DNA of 64,000 nt from NCBI GenBank assembly GCA_018105865.1, contig CM030848.1:14093699-14157698 (forward strand), written 5' to 3'. Positions 1 through 30,454 of this stretch are shown one piece after another. The notes beneath the pieces were generated by a model. The model did no database searches and was not told where the DNA came from. It saw only the letters and a program-made list of their open reading frames with translations. Within the stretch, counting starts at the first letter, position 1; every line of letters starts with the position of its first letter. The DNA is from Metaphire vulgaris (lineage: Eukaryota; Annelida; Clitellata; Crassiclitellata; Megascolecidae). The position numbers and the translations under genes are program-made.

Positions 1-534
1 ATTACTGTACTGTGGAGTTGTGTTGTGAAAGTACAGTAGTCGTAATACTGTTTTTTACTTTGCTGATTTTTGCACTGTGATCTTACCGTTTTAATGACTA
101 TTGTGACCAATGTATTGCTATTGGGTCTTTACTGTTAGAGATTAACTATGTAAATATAACATTACCAATTTATGGTATTTGAGACCGTTGGTACGTTGTT
201 ATTTGTTAGTATTTGTTTATCGTAATGGCATTGTTTTCGCATTAATTAAGTGCAGTGACAGGACGAATGTGTACCGTATATGTGTACTCCCTGTTCTCAA
301 GTTATACCTTATTGGATATTTATTTATCCAGGATTTGAACATGAATTTAGCATGTAACTATAATTACAATATAATTATAATATATTTTGCTTGGTCATGT
401 TACATTTTAGATAGCTTGTCGGTTGGTTGTTGCCTGAATTGATTTCATGTTTGCTCTTAAGTCCAATTCAGATTAGATGGTTAATTTGATTTTTCACCAA
501 GTTGATGGTCGAATTTAATTAATTTGTGTGACAG

Positions 535-17232
<16,698 letters not shown>

Positions 17233-18042
17233 CTTCTTCCAGTGAATCGTATAATTTCAAAAAACCGAGCGATACAGCGCGAGTCAGCGTACGGACGTCA
17301 CCCGGAGTAAGGCAGTCGTGGGTTGCTGCCTTCGGAAGCAATAATTTAGCAGGCGGAGTTTCAAACTCTGAGAATGTTGAAGGCCATCGTCTCCGCTTTG
17401 TTTGATCGGCCAACAGTCAGTCTCGATATGATCTCGGCGGCCGATGGCGTTTGCAGATGACGATTGGTTACTTCACCGATCATATCACTCTTGTTTTCTG
17501 TTGTACTGATCGATCGATCAGTTCGAGATGTTGTATTGATTTATCATTTCGAGACAGTTTTCAGTGTAACTGAGGTGGGAACAAATCTCATATGGTGAAA
17601 AAATGCACGCATGTATTTCCGACAAAAATCGATATCGTACTTCCGTACGACCGAATGGGGGAAAAAACCCATTCGATTATTGGTCAGTAAGAAAGACTGT
17701 GCGTGCATTCTTTCATCGTAAAATTGACGGGTATTTTTTATGCAGTTGTTTGCTTGCTCTTCTTGTGGTGAAATGTAATATCTGAAGTTTGTCTTAAAGT
17801 GATTGTTTTTTCTCTCTCCTGTGGATATTATCATCGTCTCTTTGTTGGTAGGTGTTATTAACGGAGAAGGTTACGAACTATGCCGTACGGTATTTGAGAT
17901 TTCTTGCTTTTTTGGTAGTGAAACGACTTTAAAATTGACGTATAGTTGACATTATCGAAATGCGAAAAAATTTGCTGAACATTTCTTGCAAGCACAGTAC
18001 TGTCATTTTTATGTTGAAAGTATCATGTTTAAGTATGCCAGG

Positions 18043-18210
18043 CAGGGTTTAATCTAGGCCGTTTCCGGGGGGGAATTGCCCTTCCCCCCGAAAATTTCAA
18101 ATTCCCCCCGGAAATTTTGGCATACTACATCAACTAACAGCAGCCCCTAGCTGACTCCCCCCGGCTTTGCAGGTCCCCCCCGGAGTCCAGAGTCTATAGA
18201 TTAAACACTG
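18043..18210. mobile_element. hAT-type MITE, family C (CAGGGTTTAATC ends)
   Basis: Ends cagggtttaatctaggcc / tagattaaacactg, perfect 8-bp duplication ATGCCAGG. The interior has runs of C flanking GAAATTTT. It lies in the presumed PLEKHH 3' UTR. Confidence 0.92.
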
Positions 18211-18654
18211 ATGCCAGGCCGTACAGTACATTTTATTTAGAAGAGGAGCTTTTGCACTGATTTCTTCAGTAGAAAATGCTCTTTGCAACTGCAGTCTAGT
18301 CTCATGTACTCATTTTATCGTGTAACGTACGGCGTATTGCTGACAACTAGTAGTGTGCATATTTATTTTACGCTCGGTAATTACGGTAGATAATTATAAT
18401 TATCGATCAGGATTATAATTATTTGCTATGCTTTGTTTTTATGTCATATTCAAAAAATTCCTGCAGAACGCACCGATTGCGTGGTTCAGAGCACCGGTGC
18501 AAGGCCAGGCACTGCTATAGGGATGATAAATTAATTATTGTTTGAGTAAATATCAGTTACATTATTTACAGTTACAGTAAATATCAGTTACATTATCAGT
18601 TACATTATTTCCCAATTAGTTTTATTTAGGTGTTTGATGTGTCTAATCTGCTTG

Positions 18655-18657
<3 letters not shown>

Positions 18658-18724
<67 letters not shown>
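18658..18724. repeat. (AT)n microsatellite
   Basis: Uninterrupted AT dinucleotides, about 33 units, in the presumed PLEKHH 3' UTR. Confidence 0.95.
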
Positions 18725-18727
<3 letters not shown>

Positions 18728-20814
18728 CTTTTTCAAATGAGAAGCTTCCTTCTCAGATTCTGCAAAATGCATATATTTTCCGTGAAGTTAGTTTAAAACT
18801 TTGGTGTTTATGGCTGTCGAATAGCTCTTAATGGGTAATGAAGTTGGCCTATACGATGTATAATTATAGATGCGTGAATGTTTTTGATACAGAAAACTTT
18901 AAAATATATTTTGATGATCCAAGGACTGAGAGAATTCTATTGTTGGACATGGTCTTAAGACAACGTCTAACTTTCCGTTCTGCATAGGATGTGCAAATTG
19001 TGCATTCTCTGTATTTCTATACATGGACTGGTCTGTTACTGTGTACTTGTAAATATGTTAGAAATACAAATGCAGTATGCATATGTATATGTATACGTCC
19101 TGGTTTTCAGCATTTCTTTTGGTTACTAGTGAAGCATCTAGTGTTTTTATGTGTATTTGCTGAACAGAATGTTACTTGGATGGCTTTCTGCATAATACAA
19201 GTCTCCTGGTTACAGACATTTCGCTCAATACTTTAGACAAATTTCATTGAGGTTATTATATTTGCAGGTCTTGTATGATTTCTGGAAATTGGTCTGGTAG
19301 GAGGTTTTGTGTATTTCATATGTTTGTTTGTATCTTATTATCTGCTGATGGAACGATTTTCTTATGATATTTATGCCCTTCGCTGCCATGCACATTGTGA
19401 AGTGTTAAACTGGTGTCAATTGATGCACGCCAAAGATGGGTATTTGAAGACACCCTGGCTCTTTGCTTAGTTACTAATTGATATCTTTGATGTACCAGGT
19501 ATTGTAGCTGTGGTTGATATGTGGGAAGATGCGTTGTGTTGAAGATGAGTTGAACTTTCAAGTTTTAGTTATGTATTTGCGATGTATACCGAGTATATGC
19601 AGTGTATGCCTAGTGTACACCCAGAGTCGTATTCAGCTTCAAAATGTGCTTCGTCTTATCTAAGGATTTCTCTGTAGGATAAAGTTGCTGGTGCCTCGGT
19701 CTGTTAGCTTTGAAAGAGTGGGGTTGATAAAGAAAGTGAAGCATTTTATGAAGGAATAAGTAAGAAGAACAGTACATTCCTGGAAAGTCTTTTGCCTGAT
19801 CCCTAAAATTGTGTATTTTGTTTTTAATGTTGTTTCTCTACACATATTGAAGATTTACGCTAATTTATTTACATTGATTTATGTTTTTAGGGAAGACTTT
19901 TGATTTCAAATGTTTTGTCAAATGAATTCTTCTGCTTTATTTACCTCTTTGGTATTATTTATTAGCTGTCACATATTAAATAACAGTGATTTGAAGTAAT
20001 TCTTAATATATATACTAGCATATTAGCACTTTTCTGGTGAAACCGTATGTATATTTATTGGTTTTCATTCTGTTTGAACTGTAACATTTCAACCTACCTG
20101 AGTTGCAAGTAGTTTGAGATGAGATTATTGATGTATTGCTATGTGTACAAAGGTTTGTAGTATTTCCATTTGTGTTAGAAATCTTTTGGGGGCTGATATT
20201 TGTATGTAAAAGTTTTCTTGCTTGTTATTTTTTAATAAAGAGGTCATCTTTGATTTTCTTATAGCACCAGTTGATAGATAATTTCAGTGATTTTCACTGA
20301 ATTCCTAAGATACTGTTTGATTGAAAAATTTCTAAAGATATTTGCACACTGATGCGTGAAGTTAATTCGCCTGCATTTTTGTGCATAGATTGTGTATTTG
20401 TTTCTCATGTCTTTTTTTCGGACGCGCACATCTTTTTATGCAAACCTGTCATCGTCTCATATAGCATACGTATGCCCGTGCGTAGTATTGTACACTGTAT
20501 TGATTATTGCATTGAGATAGTTTTGGTATCTGAGACTATGACGTTAGTTTTGAACAGGCCTACATTTTTTTAATGAGAGTGTATATATTAGCCTCTGTCT
20601 CTTGTAAGTGCATCTCTTTTGTCATCTGAAATCTAGAAATTATTTGTCAGTTTCAAAAATCAGTTTCTTTATTTTGCCGGAAACTGTTGAATTATTTATT
20701 ATTTTCTCTGCCGGGCTTTTGTGCGTTGCGTGAAATACATTTTGGGACTTGGGGACGTTGAACTTTTCTGGGCTTTTCCTCTGTCTCCTTAAATTGCCAC
20801 TTAACCCCTTAACT

Positions 20815-20876
20815 GGGGATCCCGGATATATCCATCCATTTTACATTGAGTTACAGTTAAATACACGGTTAAGGGG
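20815..20876. mobile_element. TTAA-flanked mini-MITE
   Basis: CCCCTTAACTGGGGATCCCG ... ACGGTTAAGGGG between TTAA sites, near-identical to 5265 and 41451 copies. Confidence 0.8.
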
Positions 20877-20941
20877 TTAATTGTGTATCAGTCTTGGACC
20901 ATGTTGAAAGTAAAATAAAGAGCAGGGGGTAATAGTGCCTG

Positions 20942-21082
20942 CAGGGATATTTCTAGGATTGTGAATTGAAGGGGGGGTGTCCGGAGCTAATTAGTATGCA
21001 TTTTTTATACATACCATTGTCACATTACCAAATTGGGAGAGGATGTAGACCTCAAATTGAGGGGGGTGTACAAATATCCCTG
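20942..21082. mobile_element. hAT-type MITE, family D (CAGGGATATTTCTAGG ends)
   Basis: Ends cagggatatttctagg / caaatatccctg, perfect 8-bp duplication AGTGCCTG on both sides. Confidence 0.9.
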
Positions 21083-21375
21083 AGTGCCTGTCATGTGCGT
21101 AATAATACATACAACAATACAGGTGCACAAATTAGTAGCAATGGCCTGAAGATAAGCTTGTTTTCTTTTGACTGATAGCTAGGCATACGTATCTATGTAT
21201 ACGGAAGACAGTGGCGTAGCCAGAGGAGTTAAACACCCCTTGGTTGGCCGACCAAAAGGTTTTTTATTGCGCTATTATTCTGTGGGTGGGGGGGGGGTAC
21301 CGAAATCTGCAGTCTTGGACGGAGGAGGGACAAGAAGTCAAACTTTATGCCAGGAAGTATGATTTGCCGCAGATT

Positions 21376-21546
21376 CAGTGGCGGCTCCAGTATTTTGAAA
21401 GTGGGGGGGGGAGTCCGTTGGGGTGGCCAACTTCTAATCATGGGGAGCCAACCATTTGTTGTTAGGTATGTAGTATTAAGTATATGGTCCCAACGGGGGG
21501 CAGGCAATCAATAGGGGGCACGGTCTCCCCTGTGGAGCCGCCACTG
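21376..21546. mobile_element. hAT-type MITE, family A
   Basis: Ends cagtggcggctcc / ggagccgccactg, flanked by a perfect 8-bp duplication CGCAGATT (21368-21375 and 21547-21554). Interior includes the family motif of plus-strand ...aaccatttgttgttaggtatg. Non-coding. Confidence 0.9.
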
Positions 21547-21933
21547 CGCAGATTTCACGTCGATTTATGCACAAGTGTGACTACTGTAGATCATCGAGGC
21601 TGCGACGAGACAATACGGGTTCTTAGTTCGTTAGATAATCGACTTATATTGTACAAGATGCCTATAAGGAATCTGCAATTAGATTGATATCTTTCGGGCC
21701 CTTCGATTTATTGCTATTTTTCTAGTCTGCCATCAGTGGCGACGCCAGGAATTTTTGGTTGGGGGCAAAAGGGTCTGGCTTGTCAGATTCCTTACCTACC
21801 CACCCACCCCCACCCCACACACAAACAACTTTCTCATCGGATTTGCGCGAATCTGGTAGGTGGTCTGGGGCAAGTTGGAGGGGCAGTTGCCCCCATTTGC
21901 ACCCCCGTGGCGACGCCGTCTCCCATCCGTAAT

Positions 21934-24900
21934 AAAGGGTTTAAAAATCTATACAATATAGAGCCACCATTATTTGTAGGCCTATTGCCAATAGGCCTAT
22001 AGACACATTAATACGGTGGAAAGTGACGGATTTTTCTAGTCCAATGACATCACTGCAAAGCGTTTGAGGGTGCTAAGTAGAAATCTGGGTGAAATATCGA
22101 CATGAATTTTTGGGTCGCCCGAAAAATTTTCATGGACTATATAGTACATGGTATTTTTTAGAAATTTGAGCGAAAATTTGTGGTGTCGTAGGGCTTTCAT
22201 ATTTGCACCGATTGAAGCCCAGTCGATGCCTACAAGGAATCTGGACCCACATTTTGGATATCTATCACTTTAAAGGGTTTAAAAATCTATACAATATAGA
22301 GCCACCATTATTTGCAGTCCTATTGCCAATAGGCCTATAGACACATTAATACGGTGGAAAATGACGGATTTTCTAGTCCAATGACATCACTGCTAAGCGT
22401 TTGAGGGTGCTAAGTAGAAATCTGGGTGAAATATCGACATGAATTTTTGGGCCGCCCGAAAAATTTTCATGGACTATAGTCCATGGTATTTTTTAGAAAT
22501 TTGAGCGAAAATTTGTGGTGTCGTAGGGCTTTCATATTTGCACCGATTGAAGCCCAGTCGATGCCTACAAGGAATCTGGACCCACATTTTGGATATCTAT
22601 CACTTTAAAGGGTTTAAAAATCTATACAATATAGAGCCACCATTATTTGCAGTCCTATTGCCAATAGGCCTATAGACACATTAATACGGTGGAAAGTGAC
22701 GGATTTTCTAGTCCAATGACATCACTGCTAAGCGTTTGAGGGTGCTAAGTAGAAATCTGGGTGAAATATCGACATGAATTTTTGGGCCGCCCGAAAAATT
22801 TTCATGGACTATAGTCCATGGTATTTTTTAGAAATTTGAGCGAAAATTTGTGGTGTCGTAGGGCTTTCATATTTGCACCGATTGAAGCCCAGTCGATGCC
22901 TACAAGGAATCTGGACCCACATTTTGGATATCTATCACTTTAAAGGGTTTAAAAATCTATACAATATAGAGCCACCATTATTTGTAGGCCTATTGCCAAT
23001 AGGCCTATAGACACATTAATACGGTGGAAAGTGACGGATTTTCTAGTCCAATGACATCACTGCTAAGCGTTTGAGGGTGCTAAGTAGAAATTTGGGTGAA
23101 ATATCGACATGAATTTTTGGTCGCCTGAAAAATTTTCATGGACTATAGTCCATGGTATTTTTTAGAAATTTGAGCGAAAAATTTGTGGTGTCGTAGGGCT
23201 TTCATATTTGCATCGATTGAAGCCCAGTCGATGCCTACAAGGAATCTGGACCCACATTTTGGATATCTATCACTTTAAAGGGTTTAAAAATCTATACAAT
23301 ATAGAGCCACCATTATTTGTATTGCCAATATAGACACATTAATACGGTGGAAAGTGACGGATTTTTCTAGTCCAATGACATCACTGCTAAGCGTTTGAGG
23401 GTGCTAAGTAGAAATCTGGGTGAAATATCGACATGAATTTTTGGGTCGCCCGAAAAATTTTCATGGACTATAGTCCATGGTATTTTTTAGAAATTTGAGC
23501 GAAAATTTGTGGTGTCGTAGGGCTTTCATATTTGCACCGATTGAAGCCCAGTCGATGCCTACAAGGAATCTGGACCCACATTTTGGATATCTATCACTTT
23601 AAAGGGTTTAAAAATCTATACAATATAGAGCCACCATTATTTGCAGTCCTATTGCCAATAGGCCTATAGACACATTAATACGGTGGAAAGTGACGGATTT
23701 TTTCTAGTCCAATGACATCACTGCTAAGCGTTTGAGGACATCACTGCTAAGCGTTTGAGGGTGCTAAGTAGAAATCTGGGTGAAATATCGACATGAATTT
23801 TTGGGTCGCCTGAAAAATTTTCATGGACTATAGTCCATGGTATTTTTAGAAATTTGAGCGAAAATTTGTGGTGTCGTAGGGCTTTCATATTTGCATCGAT
23901 TGAAGCCCAGTCGATGCCTACAAGGAATCTGGACCCACATTTTGGATATCTATCACTTTAAAGGGTTTAAAAATCTGTACAATATAGAGCCACCATTATT
24001 TGTATTGCCAATATAGACACATTAATACGGTGGAAAGTGACGGATTTTTCTAGTCCAATGACATCACTGCTAAGCGTTTGAGGGTGCTAAGTAGAAATCT
24101 GGGTGAAATATCGACATGAATTTTTGGGTCGCCCGAAAAATTTTCATGGTATTTTTTAGAAATTTGAGCGAAAATTTGTGGTGTCGTAGGGCTTTCATAT
24201 TTGCACCGATTGAAGCCCAGTCGATGCCTACAAGGAATCTGGACCCACATTTTGGATATCTATCACTTTAAAGGGTTTAAAAATCTATACAATATAGAGC
24301 CACCATTATTTGTATTGCCAATATAGACACATTAATACGGTGGAAAGTGACGGATTTTTCTAGTCCAATGACATCAGTGCTAAGCGTTTGAGGGTGCTAA
24401 GTAGAAATTTGGGTGAAATATCGACATGAATTTTTGGGTCGCCTGAAAAAATTTTCATGGACTATAGTCCATGGTATTTTTAGAAATTTGAGCGAAAATT
24501 TGTGGTGTCGTAGGGCTTTCATATTTGCCCGATTGAAGCCCAGTCGATGCCTACAAAGGAATCTGGACCCACATTTTGGATATCTATCACTTTAAAGGGT
24601 TTAAAAATCTATACAATATAGAGCCACCATTATTTTGTATTGCCAATATAGACACATTAATACGGTGGAAAGTGACGGATTTTTCTAGTCCAATGACATC
24701 ACTGCTAAGCGTTTGAGGGTGCTAAGTAGAAATCTGGGTGAAATATCGACATGAATTTTTGGGTCGCCTGAAAATTTTCATGGACTATAGTCCATGGTAT
24801 TTTTAGAAATTTGAGCGAAAATTTGTGGTGTCGTAGGGCTTTCATATTTGCACCGATTGAAGCCCAGTCGATGCCTACAAGGAATCTGGACCCACATTTT

Positions 24901-27900
24901 GGATATCTATCACTTTAAAGGGTTTAAAAATCTGTACAATATAGAGCCACCATTATTTGTATTGCCAATATAGACACATTAATACGGTGGAAAGTGACGG
25001 ATTTTTCTAGTCCAATGACATCAGTGCTAAGCGTTTGAGGGTGCTAAGTAGAAATTTGGGTGAAATATCGACATGAATTTTTGGGTCGCCCGAAAAATTT
25101 TCATGGACTATAGTCCATGGTATTTTTTAGAAATTTGAGCGAAAATTTGTGGTGTCGTAGGGCTTTCATATTTGCATCGATTGAAGCCCAGTCGATGCCT
25201 ACAAGGAATCTGGACCCACATTTTGGATATCTATCACTTTAAAGGGTTTAAAAATCTGTACAATATAGAGCCACCATTATTTGTATTGCCAATATAGACA
25301 CATTAATACGGTGGAAAGTGACGGATTTTTCTAGTCCAATGACATCACTGCTAAGCGTTTGAGGGTGCTAAGTAGAAATCTGGGTGAAATATCGACATGA
25401 ATTTTTGGGTCGCCCGAAAAAAATGGACTATAGTCCATGGTATTTTTAGAAATTTGAGCGAAAATTTGTGGTGTCGTAGGGCTTTCATATTTGCACCGAT
25501 TGAAGCCCAGTCGATGCCTACAAGGAATCTGGACCCACATTTTGGATATCTATCACTTTAAAGGGTTTAAAAATCTATACAATATAGAGCCACCATTATT
25601 TGCAGTCCTATTGCCAATAGGCCTATAGACACATTAATACGGTGGAAAGTGACGGATTTTCTAGTCCAATGACATCACTGCTAAGCGTTTGAGGGTGCTA
25701 AGTAGAAATCTGGGTGAAATATCGACATGAATTTTTGGGCCGCCCGAAAAATTTTCATGGACTATAGTCCATGGTATTTTTTAGAAATTTGAGCGAAAAT
25801 TTGTGGTGTCGTAGGGCTTTCATATTTGCACCGATTGAAGCCCAGTCGATGCCTACAAGGAATCTGGACCCACATTTTGGATATCTATCACTTTAAAGGG
25901 TTTAAAAATCTATACAATATAGAGCCACCATTATTTGTAGGCCTATTGCCAATAGGCCTATAGACACATTAATACGGTGGAAAGTGACGGATTTTTCTAG
26001 TCCAATGACATCACTGCTAAGCGTTTGAGGGTGCTAAGTAGAAATTTGGGTGAAATATCGACATGAATTTTTGGGTCGCCCGAAAAATTTTCATGGTATT
26101 TTTTAGAAATTTGAGCGAAAATTTGTGGTGTCGTAGGGCTTTCATATTTGCATCGATTGAAGCCCAGTCGATGCCTACAAGGAATCTGGACCCACATTTT
26201 GGATATCTATCACTTTAAAGGGTTTAAAAATCTGTACAATATAGAGCCACCATTATTTGTATTGCCAATATAGACACATTAATACGGTGGAAAGTGACGG
26301 ATTTTTCTAGTCCAATGACATCACTGCTAAGCGTTTGAGGGTGCTAAGTAGAAATCTGGGTGAAATATCGACATGAATTTTTGGGTCGCCCGAAAAATTT
26401 TCATGGACTATAGTCCATGGTATTTTTTAGAAATTTGAGCGAAAATTTGTGGTGTCGTAGGGCTTTCATATTTGCACCGATTGAAGCCCAGTCGATGCCT
26501 ACAAGGAATCTGGACCCACATTTTGGATATCTATCACTTTAAAGGGTTTAAAAATCTATACAATATAGAGCCACCATTATTTGTAGGCCTATTGCCAATA
26601 GGCCTATAGACACATTAATACGGTGGAAAGTGACGGATTTTTCTAGTCCAATGACATCACTGCTAAGCGTTTGAGGGTGCTAAGTAGAAATCTGGGTGAA
26701 ATATCGACATGAATTTTTGGGTCGCTGAAAAATTTTCATGGACTATAGTCCATGGTATTTTTAGAAATTTGAGCGAAAATTTGTGGTGTCGTAGGGCTTT
26801 CATATTTGCACCGATTGAAGCCCAGTCGATGCCTACAAGGAATCTGGACCCACATTTTGGATATCTATCACTTTAAAGGGTTTAAAAATCTGTACAATAT
26901 AGAGCCACCATTATTTGTATTGCCAATATAGACACATTAATACGGTGGAAAGTGACGGATTTTTCTAGTCCAATGACATCACTGCTAAGCGTTTGAGGGT
27001 GCTAAGTAGAAATCTGGGTGAAATATCGACATGAATTTTTGGGTCGCCCGAAAAATTTTCATGGACTATAGTCCATGGTATTTTTTAGAAATTTGAGCGA
27101 AAATTTGTGGTGTCGTAGGGCTTTCATATTTGCACCGATTGAAGCCCAGTCGATGCCTACAAGGAATCTGGACCCACATTTTGGATATCTATCACTTTAA
27201 AGGGTTTAAAAATCTATACAGTATAGAGCCACCATTATTTGTAGGCCTATTGCCAATAGGCCTATAGACACATTAATACGGTGGAAAGTGACGGATTTTT
27301 CTAGTCCAATGACATCACTGCTAAGCGTTTGAGGGTGCTAAGTAGAAATCTGGGTGAAATATCGACATGAATTTTGGGTCGCCCGAAAAATTTTCATGGA
27401 CTATAGTCCATGGTATTTTTAGAAATTTGAGCGAAAATTTGTGGTGTCGTAGGGCTTTCATATTTGCATCGATTGAAGCCCAGTCGATGCCTACAAGGAA
27501 TCTGGACCCACATTTTGGATATCTATCACTTTAAAGGGTTTAAAAATCTGTACAATATAGAGCCACCATTATTTGTATTGCCAATATAGACACATTAATA
27601 CGGTGGAAAGTGACGGATTTTTCTAGTCCAATGACATCACTGCTAAGCGTTTGAGGGTGCTAAGTAGAAATCTGGGTGAAATATCGACATGAATTTTTGG
27701 GTCGCCTGAAAAATTTTCATGGACTATAGTCCATGGTATTTTTAGAAATTTGAGCGAAAATTTGTGGTGTCGTAGGGCTTTCATATTTGCACCGATTGAA
27801 GCCCAGTCGATGCCTACAAGGAATCTGGACCCACATTTTGGATATCTATCACTTTAAAGGGTTTAAAAATCTATACAATATAGAGCCACCATTATTTGTA

Positions 27901-28613
27901 GGCCTATTGCCAATAGGCCTATAGACACATTAATACGGTGGAAAGTGACGGATTTTTCTAGTCCAATGACATCACTGCTAAGCGTTTGAGGGTGCTAAGT
28001 AGAAATCTGGGTGAAATATCGACATGAATTTTTGGGTCGCCCGAAAAATTTTCATGGACTATAGTCCATGGTATTTTTTAGAAATTTGAGCGAAAATTTG
28101 TGGCGTCGTAGGGCTTTCATATTTGCACCGATTGAAGCCCAGTCGATGCCTACAAGGAATCTGGACCCACATTTTGGATATCTATCACTTTAAAGGGTTT
28201 AAAAATCTGTACAATATAGAGCCACCATTATTTGTATTGCCAATATAGACACATTAATACGGTGGAAAGTGACGGATTTTTCTAGTCCAATGACATCACT
28301 GCAAAGCGTTTGAGGGTGCTAAGTAGAAATCTGGGTGAAATATCGACATGAATTTTTGGGTCGCCCGAAAAATTTTCATGGACTATATATATAGACACAT
28401 TAGTCCATGGTATTTTTTAGAAATTTGAGCGAAAATTTGTGGTGTCGTAGGGCTTTCATATTTGCACCGATTGAAGCCCAGTCGATGCCTACAAGGAATC
28501 TGGACCCACATTTTGGATATCTCACTTTAAAGGGAGAGTGCTAAGGGTGCTAATTTGGGTGAAATAACGACATGAATTTTTGGGTCGCCCGATATATCAC
28601 TTTAAAGGGTTTA
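21934..28613. repeat. Satellite array, ~20 monomers of ~313-357 bp
   Basis: Head-to-tail monomers beginning aaagggtttaaaaatctata, about 328 bp on average, highly similar. Two length classes differ at one site: a long form with taggcctattg-c-caataggccta (or a cagtcctattg variant) and a short form gtattgccaatataga. Most monomers carry a second palindrome, atggactatagtccat. The first copies are mostly long and the middle ones short; the last eight alternate long/short. The right edge (28520-28613) is a scrambled partial monomer. No gene; minus-strand ORFs of about 66 codons are chance openings. The array fills the space between two convergent genes. Confidence 0.95.
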
Positions 28614-28639
28614 ATGGGGTAGGATGTGCGGAAAATCTG

Positions 28640-28888
28640 GGGGTGTAGTTATTCCCTAGGCTTGTAGGATTGTGAATTGGGGTGGGGATGTGGGGAAAAT
28701 CTTCGGTGTCGGAATTTGGAAGTTTCTACCGAAAAAGTCTAACAAGCAAAAAAGGTCATCCTAGGATAAAAGAAGGGGGTGTACTTCTCTTTTGCACTTT
28801 GTATGCATACCATTGTCACATTACCAAATGTGGAGGTGTCGACCTCAAATGGGGGTTTTGGGGTGTTAGGGGGTATAAAATATCCCTG
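28640..28888. mobile_element. Degraded family D element on satellite right flank
   Basis: Left part cttgtaggattgtgaattgg and right end ataaaatatccctg belong to family D. The left terminus is rearranged (ttattccctagg). Adjacent 28990-29217 looks like a worn family B copy (ttggcgtagccacgg ... cttggctatgc). Confidence 0.55.
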
Positions 28889-29672
28889 GTCCCGCTATAT
28901 TGGTGCTCAAGGGACTTCGATATATCCGAGTTTCGATATATCAAAGTCCGCAAGTCATAAACGGTAGATCCCCAAGGCTCATATACCAAAGTTATTGGCG
29001 TAGCCACGGGAGAGGGCGTGCCCTCTATTCGGGTTTCGAACAGTCGTGAGAGTTGTGCAAATCCGGTGGGTATCTTGGGGGCGGGGTGGGGCACGAGAAT
29101 TAGCGAAAGAAGTGAAAAGTACTGGAGCTTGGCATGATAACGTTTTTTGCTTGTCATGACTTTTTCACCTGAAAATGACTACGTCCTCCCATTCCAAAAT
29201 CTTGGCTATGCATTTGACCAGAATTCACGGTTCAACTCTAATACCACTCAAATATTATATGCAAAAGCTTCTGCGGTTGAAAAGTAGAATTTGAGAAATA
29301 TAGCCTCATTTACAATGTCTTTGATTTTAAAAATGCAATTGCATGCTTCACAGTCAGACAAAGTAACACATAAAAAAGAAATTTCCTTGTGTAATACAGC
29401 CTAATTCATTAATTAACTGCAACAACTTTGAGATAAATTCAATTTGTTTTACAGGCAACTCAACTGAAGCAGATCCAAAAAAACAGAAGTGCAGATAAAG
29501 TAGCACCAGTGCAGTTTGCTAATTGTGGAAAATCAAAGTAGACAATATATTTGGCATCTCAGATTGAATTACCTAAATTCCATTTTGAAAATATTGTCAA
29601 CATCAGACAGCATTATATACCATTGTGTTGGTAGCATCTGAATTGCTTTTATCAAATATAATATGCTACAAC

Positions 29673-29849
29673 CAGTGGTGGCTCCACAGGGGGTGTCCGT
29701 GCCCCCTATCGAGTGCCTGGCCCTCCAGTGGCCCCCTGTTGGGACCCTATACTTAATGCTACATACATAACAACAAATGGTTGCCCCCATGATTAGAAGT
29801 TGCCACCCAAACGCCCCCCCCCACTTGCCAAATCCTGGAGACGCCACTG
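29673..29849. mobile_element. hAT-type MITE, family A
   Basis: Ends cagtggtggctcc / ggagacgccactg with a perfect 8-bp duplication GCTACAAC on both sides (29665-29672, 29850-29857). Opposite orientation to the 21376 copy. Confidence 0.9.
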
Positions 29850-29909
29850 GCTACAACTACTACCGCTACCACTATTACGACTTCTACTACAGTACTACAT
29901 TGCTACTAC

Positions 29910-29910
<1 letters not shown>

Positions 29911-30002
<92 letters not shown>
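29911..30002. repeat. (AAT)n joined to (ATT)n, self-complementary
   Basis: About 50 bp of (AAT)n followed directly by about 45 bp of (ATT)n, giving a perfect palindromic microsatellite just downstream of the family A MITE at 29673. Confidence 0.9.
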
Positions 30003-30004
<2 letters not shown>

Positions 30005-30454
30005 ACATAAATGTGAAATCTGAAAACTATTTGAAGAACTGCAATGTCATTGATTCATTTGTAAGTAAATAAGTTTGAATATAATTCTATAATTTAAATA
30101 ATAAACTTAATTTAAATAAATAAATAGATACAAAATACTAATTCGATAAATAAATAAATAAAATTAAGGTGTCCTTTCTCATTTCTAACACTGATTAATT
30201 ATCATTTACAAAGTCACACATTCAACAAATGGAATACTCCTGGGTCATTTTAAGTCAACATTTACTTATTTTGGCTGGAAAAGATTCAGTCATTTACATC
30301 ATTACTAAGTGCTAGTACTGGCATTTATATTGAGGTACAAGTAAAACAGCTGAAATGACGGCTATTCTGGCCAAGTAGTGCAGTCGCAACACTGTCACAG
30401 TACTGCAATCCATGTTTAACTTACAGGTAGTTTGGTACAAACGATATGAGGAGT

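Larger units (their letters stand above)
17233..20239 (+). other. Probable long 3' UTR of the PLEKHH-like gene
   Basis: Downstream of the stop the sequence has no further PLEKHH homology. The first clear polyadenylation signal that I noticed is AATAAA at 20234-20239 (tttaataaagaggtc). The interval contains a hAT MITE (18043-18210) and an (AT)n tract (18658-18724) but is otherwise unique-looking. The UTR call is inference; transcript data would be needed to fix the end. Confidence 0.35.

Noticed and set aside
24050..26197. Near-identical 66-69 codon minus-strand ORFs in the satellite
   Set aside because: Open only in monomers that lost the ATGGACTATAGTCCAT palindrome (which brings in a stop) or have another local deletion; chance openings in a repeat.
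29777..30010. Poly-Asn/poly-Ile ORF
   Set aside because: Translation of (AAT)n(ATT)n microsatellite.
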